Of a DNA stretch of 64,000 nt, positions 1 to 11,279 are shown piece after piece. The position numbers were made by a program, and so were the translations under genes. How positions within the stretch are numbered: the stretch's first letter is position 1; each line of letters begins with the position of its first letter. The stretch comes from Tetragonia tetragonoides. Taxonomy: Eukaryota > Streptophyta > Magnoliopsida > Caryophyllales > Aizoaceae. The notes beneath the pieces are model-generated. The model worked only from the letters and a program-made list of their open reading frames with translations. It had not been told where the DNA came from and made no database searches. The stretch is from NCBI GenBank assembly GCA_038025085.1, contig CM076140.1, positions 498,501-562,500 on the forward strand. Reading direction: 5' to 3'.

Positions 1-411
1 AGGAATAAAGGGATTCAAAAGTGAGATCTAATATACCCATCACCTCAATATTAATCATTAGGCCAAAATATCCTTGGTTAGATTTCATTAACTTTAAATC
101 TATGATAGCCTCTTATAGTGGATTTGGGTTTTAAGTTGAAGCTGCATGAAACGAGTCCGACAGGTACCCACTGACATGGCCACATGTGTACTGACAGCCA
201 AAGGCCCACAGGCCAAAGCCCACAAGTAATCAAGTAGAGTAATGCGAACCGATGAATGCTATTCACAGCAAAGGCGGCCTCTTCACTGGGCTGACTTGAT
301 TAAGTCCATATTGAAAGAGCAGCTACTTTGGGCCGCTTGGCCCGTATTATCATGGTTTAAAGATTGGGCATACGAGAGTCGAGACTGAAAATAGTTTCAA
401 GACTCAAAAGT
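1..411. other. Spacer, no gene recognised
   Basis: A/T-rich spacer. The only open frame longer than 60 codons (minus strand, about 78-266) has no recognisable domain. I see nothing else supportable here. Confidence 0.5.
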
Positions 412-420
412 CTCAACTCT

Positions 421-670
421 CAGCTAGTTTTGTGTGGACTTAATCCACCGCGCGTATAGACTAAGTATATTTGAGGGGTGGCTTCAAGTGAAGTAGGGGG
501 TAACTTCACTATTAGAGGGGTGGCTTCAGGTGAAGTATGGGGTGACTCCTCTATTAGAGGAGTGGCGCTATAGGGGTTGTCCCACTAGAAGTAGGGGATG
601 ACTCCACTATTAAAGGGGTGACATTTAAACCATTGATCCACCGTGGACTAAGTCTACACAAATTTTTGTA
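421..670. mobile_element. Mutator-type MITE (family A, copy 1)
   Basis: A 250 bp element flanked by a perfect 9 bp duplication, ctcaactct (412-420 and 671-679); this length is typical of Mutator-like transposons. The ends are imperfect inverted repeats: ttttgtgtggacttaatcca on the left, matched on the right by the complement of tggactaagtctacacaaat. The interior is a degenerate tandem array of roughly 50 bp units built on GGGGTGGCTTCAAGTGAAGTA. There is no coding capacity. A second copy lies at 19882-20097. Confidence 0.8.
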
Positions 671-1113
671 CTCAACTCTTCGTCTCTTCCCATTAGCCAA
701 TAGCCATTCGTAGTCGGAATTGCTTAACGTAAATTCTAAATTACTGAACGCAAATATCTTTTACACAATCTTTCCGAAAGTACCCTTTTTATTTTCAGAG
801 CACCTTCCTCCTTCTTATTTTTTGTTTCTCTCAATCCCCCTTATTATATTCCTTCCATACATTGAAAAAAAATCTAAACAACTATCAATATGGATGAATT
901 CTTTGATCAAGATCAAATTTTTGATGAAATTAACGATGATATTCATGTAAGTAAAAAGATTCAATTTTTTTTTTTGTTTTTAAAGTACTGTGGTTGGGTT
1001 GAGGGTTTAGGGTGGTGTTGACGGCGGTTATTCATTTGATTTAATTGGAATTGTGAATGCATAACAGGGTTTAATGAAATTGGGTTCTGAATAAGTTAAT
1101 GGGAGATAGATTA

Positions 1114-1212
1114 ATGGAAAGTAGAGGCCAAAAACGATCAGATATGGGTGAAGAATTGCCTGCAGATAAGCGACTGTGCAGTTCACAGGAGTTTAGACCA
1201 AGTTCATCTAGT
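1114..1212 (+). pseudogene. Captured 5' coding fragment of a UPL4-like HECT ubiquitin ligase
   Basis: The frame opening at 1114 reads MESRGQKRSDMGEELPADKR and continues with a cysteine and an FRPSSSS stretch. From memory, this closely matches the amino terminus of plant UPL4 HECT-type E3 ligases, which begin MENRGQKR...EELPADKR. The similarity ends at 1210-1212, exactly where a perfect splice-donor string GTAAGT (1211-1216) begins. This suggests that genomic exon plus intron DNA was captured. No HECT, armadillo or other UPL domain is present. The open frame runs on to a stop at 1290 through unrelated proline-rich sequence. It is a fragment, probably non-functional; expression is unknown. Confidence 0.65.
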
Positions 1213-1363
1213 AAGTTAATGGGAGTTTCCAGTCAGCCTTGTCGATCACCCCACCCCGATCTAGCACCACCACCTACTGCCCACCCCTAGCCACCGCGCC
1301 TCTGCCAATAGGCGCAACCCCTAGCCACCGCGCCTCTCCGGTCAGTCAGCCGGATAGATTAAG

Positions 1364-1626
1364 GAGAGAGAAAAGGAAGGGAGAGTGAGAGGGAATTGAT
1401 TGAGAGACAAGGAAGGAAGCTCGAGGCGGCGGTGGCAGGTCTTCCGGTGGTAATTTAATTCTCTCTCTAGATCGTCTCGGTGCATTCTGTTGATCTTGTT
1501 GTACTTAATTAAGTTGTTTTTGTTGATTATAGGGTTTTTAATCTTTTTTTATCTCTTAATATCACTTTGAGAGAGAGAAAAGGAAGGGAGAGTGAGAGGG
1601 AATTGATTGAGAGACAAGGAAGGAAG
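1364..1626. repeat. 56 bp perfect direct repeat pair (1364-1419, 1571-1626)
   Basis: Two identical purine-rich 56 bp blocks, beginning gagagagaaaaggaagggag, lie 151 bp apart inside the Pack-MULE-like element. The second copy adjoins the element's right terminal region. The complement of this purine block resembles the subterminal CT-rich sequence at 62895-62935. Confidence 0.85.
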
Positions 1627-1722
1627 ATAGAGAAAGACTCAAAAACTAGTTAGGGATATTGTGGGAAGTTAGAATTTACGTTTAGTAATTTGCGATTTAC
1701 GTATAGCAACCCCCTTCGTAGT

Positions 1723-2762
1723 TTGTTACCACCAAAATAAAAAGCCGACAATTCCGATTAACCAGTAGCCATTTGAATATCTCCCTATAAATATCATGTA
1801 ATGTTTGATTATATTCAGTGAATGTGTGCCTAAAAAAACACTTATGGGAGATTTTTATGGGGAATGAAGCATGTGGCGTATATATTATATCATAAGGTGA
1901 ATAGGTGATCAATGTCTACATGGTGGTACGTGACATGATTCATGCATTATTCTAGTGTTTGATAGTATGAATGCATGAAGAATTAAACGCGTGAAACAGG
2001 GAATACATAATCATTTCATTCTGAACAATAAATTATAATCCACGTACAACTTCAGGGGTAGACAAAAAAATTTGTAGCTTAAGGGTGAATGTATTCTTTT
2101 CATGCTTATGTCATATTTGGGTATAGAAAGAATCTCACGACTCTCATCTTAGGGTATCATTACCTTAAGGCGGCCTCATAAAAAACATTTTGTTAATATT
2201 ATCTTGTTCAATTTTACGAGTATTCATTTCACTCTAGTTATTTATTCAATTAAGTGAAAAATAACGAACTCCAAATTTATGACTCTTTCTTTCTTAAGAC
2301 TTTTTCTTTATTTTTTGAACTTTTGGCTACCAACTATGTACATCACACTTTTCAAAGTTTTTACAAGGGTCTTGACTCTTGACTAAGACAAGTCAAACAA
2401 CGTATGTCGTGCATGTGTAATTTCTATGCAAAGAACAAAAGCCTACCCTTTTAGTTGAAGTAATGCACATAATAAGTATGAAATAGACAAGGATTCATAA
2501 TATAAACCCCTATTAAATTTAAAGTTACAAATTTAGTTACATGGCTAAATTCATTATATTTGGGCTTTCAGATTACCGTTTCTGATTAATACTTATTTTT
2601 ATTTTAAAAATATATAAATTAATTAAACTGAACTAAATTAATTTTTTATAACATTTAAGTATTTAAAATTCGTCAATAGGCTATCATGCATGCCAAGGTT
2701 GAAGAAATTATAAACTTATAGATTCATGCGGAGTTGATTTTGAAAAGAAGCAATAAACCACA
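1723..2762. other. A/T-rich spacer
   Basis: No gene, RNA or clear repeat seen between the Pack-MULE-like element and the Copia insertion. The open frame at 1697-1912 on the minus strand overlaps the transposon end and looks random. Confidence 0.5.
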
Positions 2763-2767
2763 CAATC

Positions 2768-2921
2768 TATTAGGAAATTGTGTATATTTAGGAAACTTAT
2801 GTATAATAGTTTTGGTATATAATCTTGTACTTGTCCTCCAAGTCTTGTATATTTTGCCTATAAATATAGGCCTTCCAAATTAAATAAGATAACAGAAATT
2901 CTCCTTCAATAGAATTCTTTA
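2768..2921 (+). repeat. 5' LTR of the Copia element
   Basis: Begins TATTAGGAAATTG and ends TTCTTTA. A TATA-like string tataaata at 2859-2866 is the likely internal promoter. Near-identical to 7654-7802. At 154 bp this is short for a plant LTR. Confidence 0.93.
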
Positions 2922-2933
2922 TGGTATCAGAGC
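2922..2933 (+). promoter_or_regulatory. Primer-binding site (initiator tRNA-Met)
   Basis: TGGTATCAGAGC immediately follows the LTR end. This is the standard plant Copia primer-binding site, complementary to the 3' end of initiator tRNA-Met. Confidence 0.9.
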
Positions 2934-3229
2934 TAGAACTTTAGCCCTACAGGTTTTTTTTTTCCCTTCCACTAGTGATTTTGTTGATCGGAGACTACTT
3001 CTCCGGTCCAGTGATTGATATTGGTAACGGTTGTTACCAAAGCCGTGATAATCTTCGTCTTACGGCAGCGGTTGTTGTCGATCCCGTGTGTGCATCGGTT
3101 GTTGCCACCTGTGCCTAGTCACGGTTGTGAATCAGCTATTCAAGTGGTCCTTGATCGTTCCCAGCAATAGTGTTTCGTTGCCGTCAAATTATAAGAACTG
3201 GTGAAGTGAAACAAAAGAAAGATTTCAAC

Positions 3230-6200
3230 ATGGCAGGAGATGACAATTCTGGCAAGCCTCCCATCAGTCCAACAATGGATCCGTCGTCTTTGTACTACCT
3301 TCATCTTGGAGCAGATCATGCAGGTGTGACCTTAACAAAACATACTCTTAAGGGTGATAATTACACTAATTGGGAACATGCTATGTTAATTGCTTTCCGA
3401 TCTAAAAATAAACTTGGCTTTATTGATGGCACAATTGCAAAACCTGTTGATGTTAAGTCACCAGAATTTGCTGCTTGGGAACAAGTTAATTCTACAATTG
3501 TTTCTTGGATTTTTAATACCTTAGATGGACCAGTTTATAATAGTGTTGTACGTGTTAATAATGCTAAGTTGTTATGGGATAGTTTAAAGGCTCGTTTCTC
3601 TGTGAAAAATGGACCTAGAATTTATCAATTGTGGTCTGATCTATGTCATACAAAACAAGAGGGTCTGAGTATAATGTCTTATTATACTAAACTTATGGGC
3701 ATGTGGGATGAGTTGTCCACCCATGCAATTTCAGAGTTTGCTTCTGGAGAAGGTACACTAAGTTTGTTAAAGTGGTTTGAGAGTATGAGAACATATCAAT
3801 TTCTTATGGGTTTAGATGATAATTATGGAGTTGTTCGTACCCAGTTATTAAATGTTGAACCTTTGCCACCTCTTGATCGTGTGTATGCTATGATCATGAA
3901 CGAAGAAAGCCATAAGGCGGTTGTCCGTGGTCGTGAGGATAGTGCTACCTCAGTTGGTTTTGCCGTCCAAGCTGGTGGGCGTGGATCAGGTACTAATTCT
4001 AGTTTTCAAACTTTTGGCGGGGAACATACCTCTTTAGTTATTGGTGAGAAGCCCATGTGTACCTACTGTAATCGTTATGGACATACCTATGAGAGGTGTT
4101 TTGACAGGATAGGGAGGCCACCTGGTTGGGGCCGTGGTCGAGGTAGAGGCCGCGGTCGTGGCTTCACCCAACAAGCAGATGCTACACCTGGACCATCAGC
4201 TACAGCGGTAGCCGTGAACGCCACACCATCACAGGGGTCAACACCACCTGCAACTACAGCAACTACCATTTTGCCTGGGTTTTCTAATGAGTTAGTTCAG
4301 CGTCTTTTGACGTTGCTTGAGCCTTCCCCATCGTCTGAGAAGCTTTCTGGTAAGCATGATATTTCTTGTCCATGGTTAATAGATAGTGGTGCATCTCATC
4401 ACATGACAGGTAACCTTGAATTTTTTTTCTGAGTACCATGATATTGATCCAACACCGGTTGGCTTACCTGATGGTGTTCAACTTTCTGCTGTTAAAGAGG
4501 GATGTGTGTCGTTGGCTTCAGGTCTAGTACTTCGACATGTTCTCTATGTCCCTAACTTGTCGGTGAACTTGATATCAGTTGGTCGTCTTGTTCTTGATTC
4601 ACACTTCATTGTGATATTTTTTGGTAATATTTGTGTTTTCCAGGATCGCATTACGAGGGGCCCGATTGGAGTGGGTGAGATGCGGAACGGGGTCTATTAC
4701 TATAAGCCGGTTCAACTTTCCTCAGCTTTTGCCGCAGCCACTACCATGGAGTCTTATGAACTTTGGCATCGTCGTATGGGTCATCCATCAAGTCATCCAA
4801 TGTCTTCTCTTCCAATGATTCATAAGCCTAGTAGTAGTATAGTTGGAAATAAAATCTGTGATGTTTGTTGTCGAGCTAAACAAACTAGTACTCCTTTCCC
4901 AATTAGCAACAATGTTGTCAATGATATTTTTGAGTTAATTCATTGTGATATTTGGGGTCCTTATCCTATGACAACTATTTCTGGTGCCCACTATTTTCTC
5001 ACAGTAGTTGACGATTATAGTAGAGCTGTTTGGGTGTATTTAATGTCTGATAAGAGTGAAGCTGGTTTGTTATTGCGTAATTTTTGTGCCATGGCTAAGA
5101 CCCAATTTGGAAAAATAGTTAAAGTGGTTCGTAGTGACAATAGTTTGGAGTTTAAGTCTAATCCTATGTTGGCTTTTTATCTAGAAAATGGTATGATTCA
5201 CCAAACCTCAATTGTTGGTACTCCTCAACAAAATGGTAGGGTTGAGCGGAAACATCGCCATATTTTAGATGTTGCTCGAGCCCTTCGTTTTCCAGCTAGT
5301 TTGCCTATTGAATTTTGGGGAGAGTGTGTGTTGACTGCAGCTACTTTAATTAACAGAACGCCTACTAAGTTACTCAAGGGTAAGACCCCATATGAGATGT
5401 TGTTTTCCTCACCTCCATCATATGAGCATCTTCGTGTTTTTGGCTCTCTTTGTTTTGCTCATAACCGACCTCGAGTCAAGGATAAGTTTGGGGCTCGTAG
5501 TAGGCGTTGTATTTTTCTATGCTATCCACATGGTAAAAAAGGGTGGAAGGTATATGACCTTGAAACACAGGAGTCATTTGTGTCTCGGGACGTCAAGTTT
5601 CAAGAAAATGTTTTTCCGTTTGCTGCAACCTCCTCTCTTGGTGATGTTTCTATTGACCCATCTGAATATATTGACCCATATGTTGCTGATTGGGGAAGCC
5701 CAACGGCGGCTGTCTCCCCCACATCTTCTTCTACACCTGTTTCAGCGCAAGGGGGAGATTCTACTACTACTAGTGATTCATCTTCACCTATTGATGACAC
5801 AATTACTGTCGATAGTGAGGATGTTGTGGCCCCTACAGTTAACACCCAAAGTGGGATAGCACGTGGGTCGAGTACTGAAGCGCCTATGTCTCCGGAAGTA
5901 CTTGGGCGTGGTCAGCGCAAACGCCAACTTCCTAAGCGGTTCAAGGATTTTGTATCACTGTCAGCCCGGCTTTTAGACCCCTCTTCAACTCCGCAATCAT
6001 CTACTTCCAGTGGCTCCTCAGGTACGCGGTATCCTCTAGCAAATTATGTTACTTGTAAAAAAAATTCTGCTGCACATTCAAAGTTTCTGGCTGCAGTTAC
6101 AACTCATATTGAGCCGCGTAATTATAATGAGGCAGTAAAAGATCCACGTTGGAGGGATGCAATGCAAAAAGAAATTGATGCTTTAGAAAGAACCCGAACA

Positions 6201-7646
6201 TGGACAATTGAAGATTTGCCCCCTGGTAAGAAACCCATTGGTTGTAAATGGGTGTATAAAATAAAGTACAATTCTGATGGTACAGTAGAACGGTTCAAGG
6301 CCAGGCTAGTTGTTCTTGGTAATACACAAGTTGAAGGGTTGGATTATAATGAGACTTTTGCTCCAGTTGCGAAGTTGGTTAGTGTTCGAACTTTTCTTGC
6401 AGTCGCGGTTGTTAAAGGTTGGGAGCTTCATCAGCTCGATGTTAACAACGCATTCCTTCATGGTGATTTAGAGGAAGAAGTGTACATGCGGCTACCCCCT
6501 GGTTTTTCAGCGTCGCAATCTGGTACCGTATGTCGATTACGTAAGTCATTATATGGTCTACGCCAATCTCCTAGAAATTGGTTTGCCAAGTTGGTCTCTG
6601 CCTTACGCCAATATGGATTTATTCAGTCCCACTCTGATCATACTCTTTTTACATATCGTCGTGGTGATATTTTCTTGTCTGTACTCGTTTATGTTGACGA
6701 TTTAGTATTGGCAGACAATAACTCTGAAGCTTGTAGTATCTTCAAAAAATACTTAAACAAGTGTTTTCAGATAAAAGACCTTGGTCCCTTGAAGTATTTT
6801 CTTGGTATTGAGGTTGCTCGTAGTTCAGAGGGGTTGTTCTTATCCCAACGCAAGTACACATTGGATATTTTGGCAGAAGTTGGCCTCACTGGTTCCAAAC
6901 CAGCAGCATTTCCTATGGAGCAAAATCATAACTTGGGACAAGCATCTGGTCCTTTGCTTGATGACCCTGGGCAATATAGGCGTTTAGTTGGACGCTTGGT
7001 TTACTTGTCCATCACTCGACCAGATATTTGTTTTTCAGTCCATGTTTTGTCACAGTTTATGCATACCCCAAGACAGGAGCATTTAGATGCTGCATTTCGA
7101 GTTCTTCGTTATTTAAAGGGCACCCCTGGACAAGGTATTGTATTACGATCTGATAGTGATTTGCAACTCTTCGGATATTGTGATTCTGATTGGGCAAGTT
7201 GTCCGTTAACACGTCGTTCCGTTACTGGTTATTTTGTTACGTTGGGTCAATCACCCATATCTTGGAGGACGAAGAAACAACCAACTGTTGCTCGTTCTTC
7301 TGCTGAAGCTGAATATAGATCTATGGCGGCTGCCACGTGTGAACTAATGTGGTTGAAATCATTTTTGGCTTCTTTGGGAGTATTCCATCGACAGCCTATG
7401 CGCTTGTCTTGTGATAATCAGGTTGCTCTTCACATAGCGACAAATCCTGTGTTCCACGATTGAACGAAACATATTGAAATTGATTGTCATTTTGTTTGTG
7501 AGCAACTAATGGCAGGTAATATTGTCACGTGCTTTGTACGCTCCAAAGAGCAGTTGGCAGACATCTTCACTAAAGCCCTTGGACGTCAACAATTCGAATA
7601 TCTATTAGGCAAGCTGGGCATTCGAGACCTTCATGCTCCAACTTGA
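3230..7646 (+). pseudogene. Copia gag-pol, disrupted
   Basis: The start at 3230 (MAGDDNSGKP) suits a Copia Gag. In order: a Copia-type Gag domain (LKGDNYTNW), a CCHC zinc knuckle (CTYCNRYGHTYERC) followed by an arginine/glycine tract, the protease motif DSGA, the GAG-pre-integrase region with its His and Cys residues, an integrase core, a reverse transcriptase with YVDD, and an RNase H containing EAEYRSMA. Two breaks are visible. A run of eight T (4421-4428) throws the frame inside the protease region, giving TGA at 4430-4432. A TGA at 7461-7463 interrupts RNase H where relatives usually have arginine (CGA); the same frame then stays open to 7646. Both look like degeneration, although the homopolymer could also be a sequencing artefact. 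Confidence 0.92.
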
Positions 7647-7653
7647 GGGGGAG
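7645..7653 (+). promoter_or_regulatory. Polypurine tract
   Basis: GAGGGGGAG directly abuts the 3' LTR; it is the plus-strand priming site expected of Copia elements and overlaps the end of the pol frame. Confidence 0.85.
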
Positions 7654-7802
7654 TATTAGGAAATTGTGTATATTTAGGAAACTTATGTATAATAGTTTTG
7701 GTATATAATCTTGTACTTGTCCTCCAAATCTTGTATATTTTGCCTATAAATATAGGCCTCCCAAATTAAATAAGATATGTTCTCCTTCAATAGAATTCTT
7801 TA
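7654..7802 (+). repeat. 3' LTR of the Copia element
   Basis: 149 bp copy of the 5' LTR. It differs at two single bases and has a short indel in the AAGATA...TTCTCC segment. It is followed by the second copy of the target duplication. Confidence 0.93.
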
Positions 7803-7807
7803 CAATC

Positions 7808-9196
7808 TTCCAGAATATGGCCCTCACTTTCTCCCATGTGAACCTCCACTTCCTTTTTTTTGCGTGGAGTTTTTGTCTCATAAATGTACAGACTACAGTC
7901 CCACAATATGTCAATATCTAGTTATCTACAGTAAGTCTCTAATATTTTTACCCCAAGAGGGGAAGGACCGAATGTGGTATATATATCGTTGTCTCCCGGA
8001 ATCATTTCACTAATAACAAATGGACCATAAATATCACATACTTACTTTTTTTTTTTTTTTTTGGTTTGGTAAAGAAAAACTTCTTCTTTGGGCGTGGCTA
8101 AAGGACATCTCCTAACGCACGGTCTCGGGTATTCCACGAATTAATTCGTGTAGTTACTTTCCAGGAAGTTTAAACAAATGACATGATGTACAAATTATAT
8201 CTTATTTACCAATGAGTCAATCACCTCTTGGGTATCACATTTTACTTTTTAGACTGATAATACAATCCCTAAATTTCAACATTCATTATCAAGAGTGTGT
8301 GTTTAGAATTATTGTACCCTCTTTGTATCCTATTAGGGTCACCTAGAAGTCATTTTGACTTACCGTAAAATTGTAGTAAAATTTGCCAAAAATATAATCG
8401 TGGGGAGTAGTATTTTCTACAACAAATCTAGTTATATTATCCCATATTTTAAATCAAATGTGTTCAGAAGAAATTAATGATCAAAGTTGGCAAATTTTAA
8501 ATTCGCAAATATCATAAGCTCATCATTTGCAAAACTATAAACTTATAGCATTAATTGAAAGGAAATAAGATAACATTAGTGGTCTCATTCATATTGTTAT
8601 ATGAGGCACAACTTAAATTACCGAATTTAAGTTGGTGTTCCACTCAACTTTTGTCAAGCAGAGTTGGTGAATCTCAACGCCGGTCACCTAGACTCCAAGC
8701 TACAAACATGGTCATACTTCGTTTATCAGTGAGTCAATCACCTCTTGAGTAGCTTCCTATATTTGACTAATTTTAATAAATTAAACAAGATTAATCGTCA
8801 AATAAAATAAAGACAGGAATAATTGCTTGTTTTGAATAATCTATGATTTTACCATAATTTTTGGTGAAACGAAGGTTATTTATCTGTGAAATAACAATTA
8901 TTTTTCTTAATATAAGTGACCTGACTGACCTTTATATTTCTAAATAATAATCCATTTTTTTGTGAATTGGTCAATGAAAAAAAGAAAGAAAAAGAGTTGG
9001 ATGGCAACTTCGAAATTGACTCAAATATGCAAAGCTTTACCAAAAGTAACGTGGCTGTACCAAAACTACTGACTCAGCGCTCGTCGGTAGTTTGCGCTCA
9101 GAGTCGTTCAAGCCGTCCTTTAACTTTATCCCCCTCAAGCCAAGTCATTTACAGTATGTTATAAAAAAAAATTATAAGAAAACCACCCACGACTCA
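7808..9196. other. Spacer with a possible truncated SINE/LINE tail
   Basis: No gene. At 8049-8153 an approximately 17-base T run plus about 85 bp is flanked by ttacttt (8042-8048 and 8154-8160), which looks like a short minus-strand retroposon tail. It contains a perfect 16 bp palindrome, cacgaattaattcgtg (8135-8150). The rest is anonymous A/T-rich DNA. Confidence 0.4.
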
Positions 9197-9494
9197 GGCT
9201 CCATTCTTTTAAAATGGGAAAATTTAAACTAATCTGAATTGAACTGAATTGAAATAAACTTAAACGAATTAAATTAATTATTTTTAACTTGATCTTTAAC
9301 CATTTAAAACTCGTCTAAACATATTCAACATTGAACTCTTTTGAAAAGTATGCTTTGAAATCGTTCCAATGACATAGTTATCATCATAATTTATTTTCGA
9401 ATAAAAAGTAATTTGAGTAATAAAATTATACATTAAATAAATTGAACTTAACTGAACTGAACTTAAATGAAATTAAGTTAAGGAGAACAAAGCC
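9197..9494. mobile_element. Tourist-like MITE (family T, copy 1)
   Basis: A 298 bp non-coding element starting GGCTCCATTC and ending GAACAAAGCC, with degenerate inverted ends. The interior matches 24391-24685: shared blocks include GAACTGAATTGA, the AAGTATGCTTTGA segment and ATGACATAGTTATCATCAT. The flanks are tca and tta, an imperfect 3 bp duplication of the type left by PIF/Harbinger elements. Confidence 0.7.
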
Positions 9495-9674
9495 TTAATC
9501 TCTAATCATTATTACGGACAGATGGAGGATGCATGTGCTATTACGTTATCCACCCCAATCTCAGTCAATTGATGCTACTATCTCGTTACTTTCTACCTTT
9601 TGTTTTTCTTCTACTGCTACAAGAGAGGGGAAACCCCAACGCCCCCCTAAAATGCTAAAAACTAGAGAATCATA

Positions 9675-9932
9675 CTCCATCCGTTCTAAAATGAGATTCG
9701 TGTTTGACTTTGCACGGTATACGAGATACCACTTTTACTCAATAACTATAGTTATAAAATTATCATAATTACAAAAGGTTGATAGGAGCATTGTGAAAGT
9801 ACAATTTAAAATGAATGTAAAATAGTATTTTGATATTGTAAATCTTCATTTTTTTTTTACAAATTAATAGTCAAGTTTTGTGAAGTTTGACTCAATAAGT
9901 CAAACAAAAAGCTCATTTTGAAACGGACGGAA
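9675..9932. mobile_element. Stowaway-like MITE
   Basis: Starts CTCCATCCGTTCTAAAATGA and ends with the inverted counterpart CTCATTTTGAAACGGACGGA. TA dinucleotides on both sides (9673-9674 and 9933-9934) are the usual Tc1/Mariner target duplication. About 258 bp, non-coding. Confidence 0.8.
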
Positions 9933-9934
9933 TA

Positions 9935-11279
9935 GATGTTACCGGGTGCAAGGGTACAATAGGAGGAGCAAAAGTTACGAATTGATTAGACTCTAGTATT
10001 GGTTAGAGTTTTAGAGAGGATGAATGAGGAGCGCGCAAATGAGAGATGCTTAAAATTTATAGAGTTGCAATTGTCATATCATACAATTTGAGCAACAACA
10101 CATTACATGAAGTATATATGTTCGGCCTTCATAAATTTATATGTATCCTACATGATAATATACACGAAGATGATGTATACGCTATCTGTTTAATGTAAAA
10201 ATTATTATTAGTTCAAAAAATGATAGAAAAGTGTTAAATGTTAATTACAATCCGGAGTTCCAATTGAAGATCAACTTGTGAAATTGTCCCATTCAAACAA
10301 AAACTTGTGAAATTAACCATGGGTAATTTATTTATTTATTTTTAAAAGGTAAGGAGGTGGAAAAAAGTTTGGAGGACCTCCTTTCGAGGTGAACTCCTAA
10401 CACATCCTCATAATTTTTTTTACTCATATCAGGATTTTATGAGGTATGCCAAAAACAACTCCCCGAGATTCTGGTGTCCTAGTCTTTGACATCGGTTAAT
10501 TACAATGCATTGGAAGGTAGAAAACTAAAATCCAATTAAAGAAGATTCAATTTGTGATAGGGTTTCATTCAAACAAAAAGTTTACAATGACATGCCAAAT
10601 CCATAATTTTCATATCAAATATCTATCTACTATGACTTTTTAAGACTTGTATGCTAAGAATTATTAATAGTATAACAGAGTCCACTCCTTTTCAAAAAGT
10701 CATTTATATTATACCGTCCAATTGGACCAAATCCCTGGCCTTTCTCTGTGGTGGAGACACAATGAAACTCTGATAGTAACACCCTCAATTTAGCAAAACT
10801 CGCTCAAGGAAAGACAGCAGAGCATTGTGATTTGTGAATAATGAGAATTATCTCCCTTCCCTATTTTTTTCATTTTTTTTTTAAGAAAAAGGGTATACTA
10901 TTGGTAGTATTAATGTTTCAAAGGCATTGTATGAATATACACAGGAACCATCCTTTCTCCGCCTAAGCCGTGGGTACTGCGACTTCGCTGTTCTCCTCTC
11001 GATTTTCTCTCTCCCTCCTTATAAACTTTGCGAGAAGATTTGTTAATATCTCAACCCCCAGAAACTGACTTTTTAGAGAAACCCCAGATAAAGGAGAGTG
11101 CAAAAAACAAGCCAAAAGGTAGAATACCAGATCAAATCTAATCAAAACCAAATCAACCCAGTTCATGGGGTTGCTTTGTTTTGGTTGATTTGATAACCCT
11201 TCAATCTCATTGTGTATTTTTCCCTGTTTTTTGACAGAAAATCGCACAAAGTTTCAATCTTTGAGAGATTTTAACACCA
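9935..11279. other. Spacer and promoter region upstream of the desaturase gene
   Basis: Mostly anonymous A/T-rich sequence. Around 10345-10490 the string AAGGTAAGGAGGT plus following CT-rich sequence resembles the 3' end of the LINE at 20584, so it may be a short LINE or SINE remnant. The last 300 bp should hold the promoter and 5' leader of the + strand gene; I cannot place a convincing TATA box. Confidence 0.4.

Larger units (their letters stand above)
715..1714. mobile_element. Pack-MULE-like element with captured gene fragment
   Basis: A 1,000 bp non-autonomous Mutator-like element. The left end (ttgcttaacgtaaattctaa from 720) is an imperfect inverted copy of the right end (about 1670-1710). 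Both are flanked by an 8 bp duplication, ttcgtagt (707-714 and 1715-1722), which extends to 9 bp with one mismatch. Inside there is no transposase. It contains a UPL4-like coding fragment (1114-1212), a GC-rich segment (about 1240-1340) and a 56 bp direct repeat. A short open frame at 890-946 ends at a consensus GTAAGT donor, but I do not recognise it. A related terminus occurs at 62825. Confidence 0.8.
2768..7802 (+). mobile_element. Ty1/Copia LTR retrotransposon, near-complete but broken
   Basis: A 5.0 kb element with 154 and 149 bp LTRs. Flanking 5 bp target duplication caatc (2763-2767 and 7803-7807). Primer-binding site TGGTATCAGAGC sits directly after the 5' LTR and a purine tract GAGGGGGAG directly before the 3' LTR. 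The domain order (gag, protease, integrase, reverse transcriptase, RNase H) is that of Copia. The two LTRs differ by about two substitutions and one short indel region, so the insertion is fairly recent. The LTR ends are TA...TA rather than the usual TG...CA. The coding region has one frameshift and one nonsense change, so it cannot move on its own. Confidence 0.95.

Noticed and set aside
4087..4269. Minus-strand frame opposite the Copia zinc knuckle
   Set aside because: Shadow of the gag gene; Arg/Pro-rich by complementarity of the Gly/Arg codons.
4421..4432. Programmed frameshift in the Copia element
   Set aside because: Plant Copia elements normally use a single frame, and the shift sits in a plain T run inside the protease region, so a mutation or sequence error is more likely.
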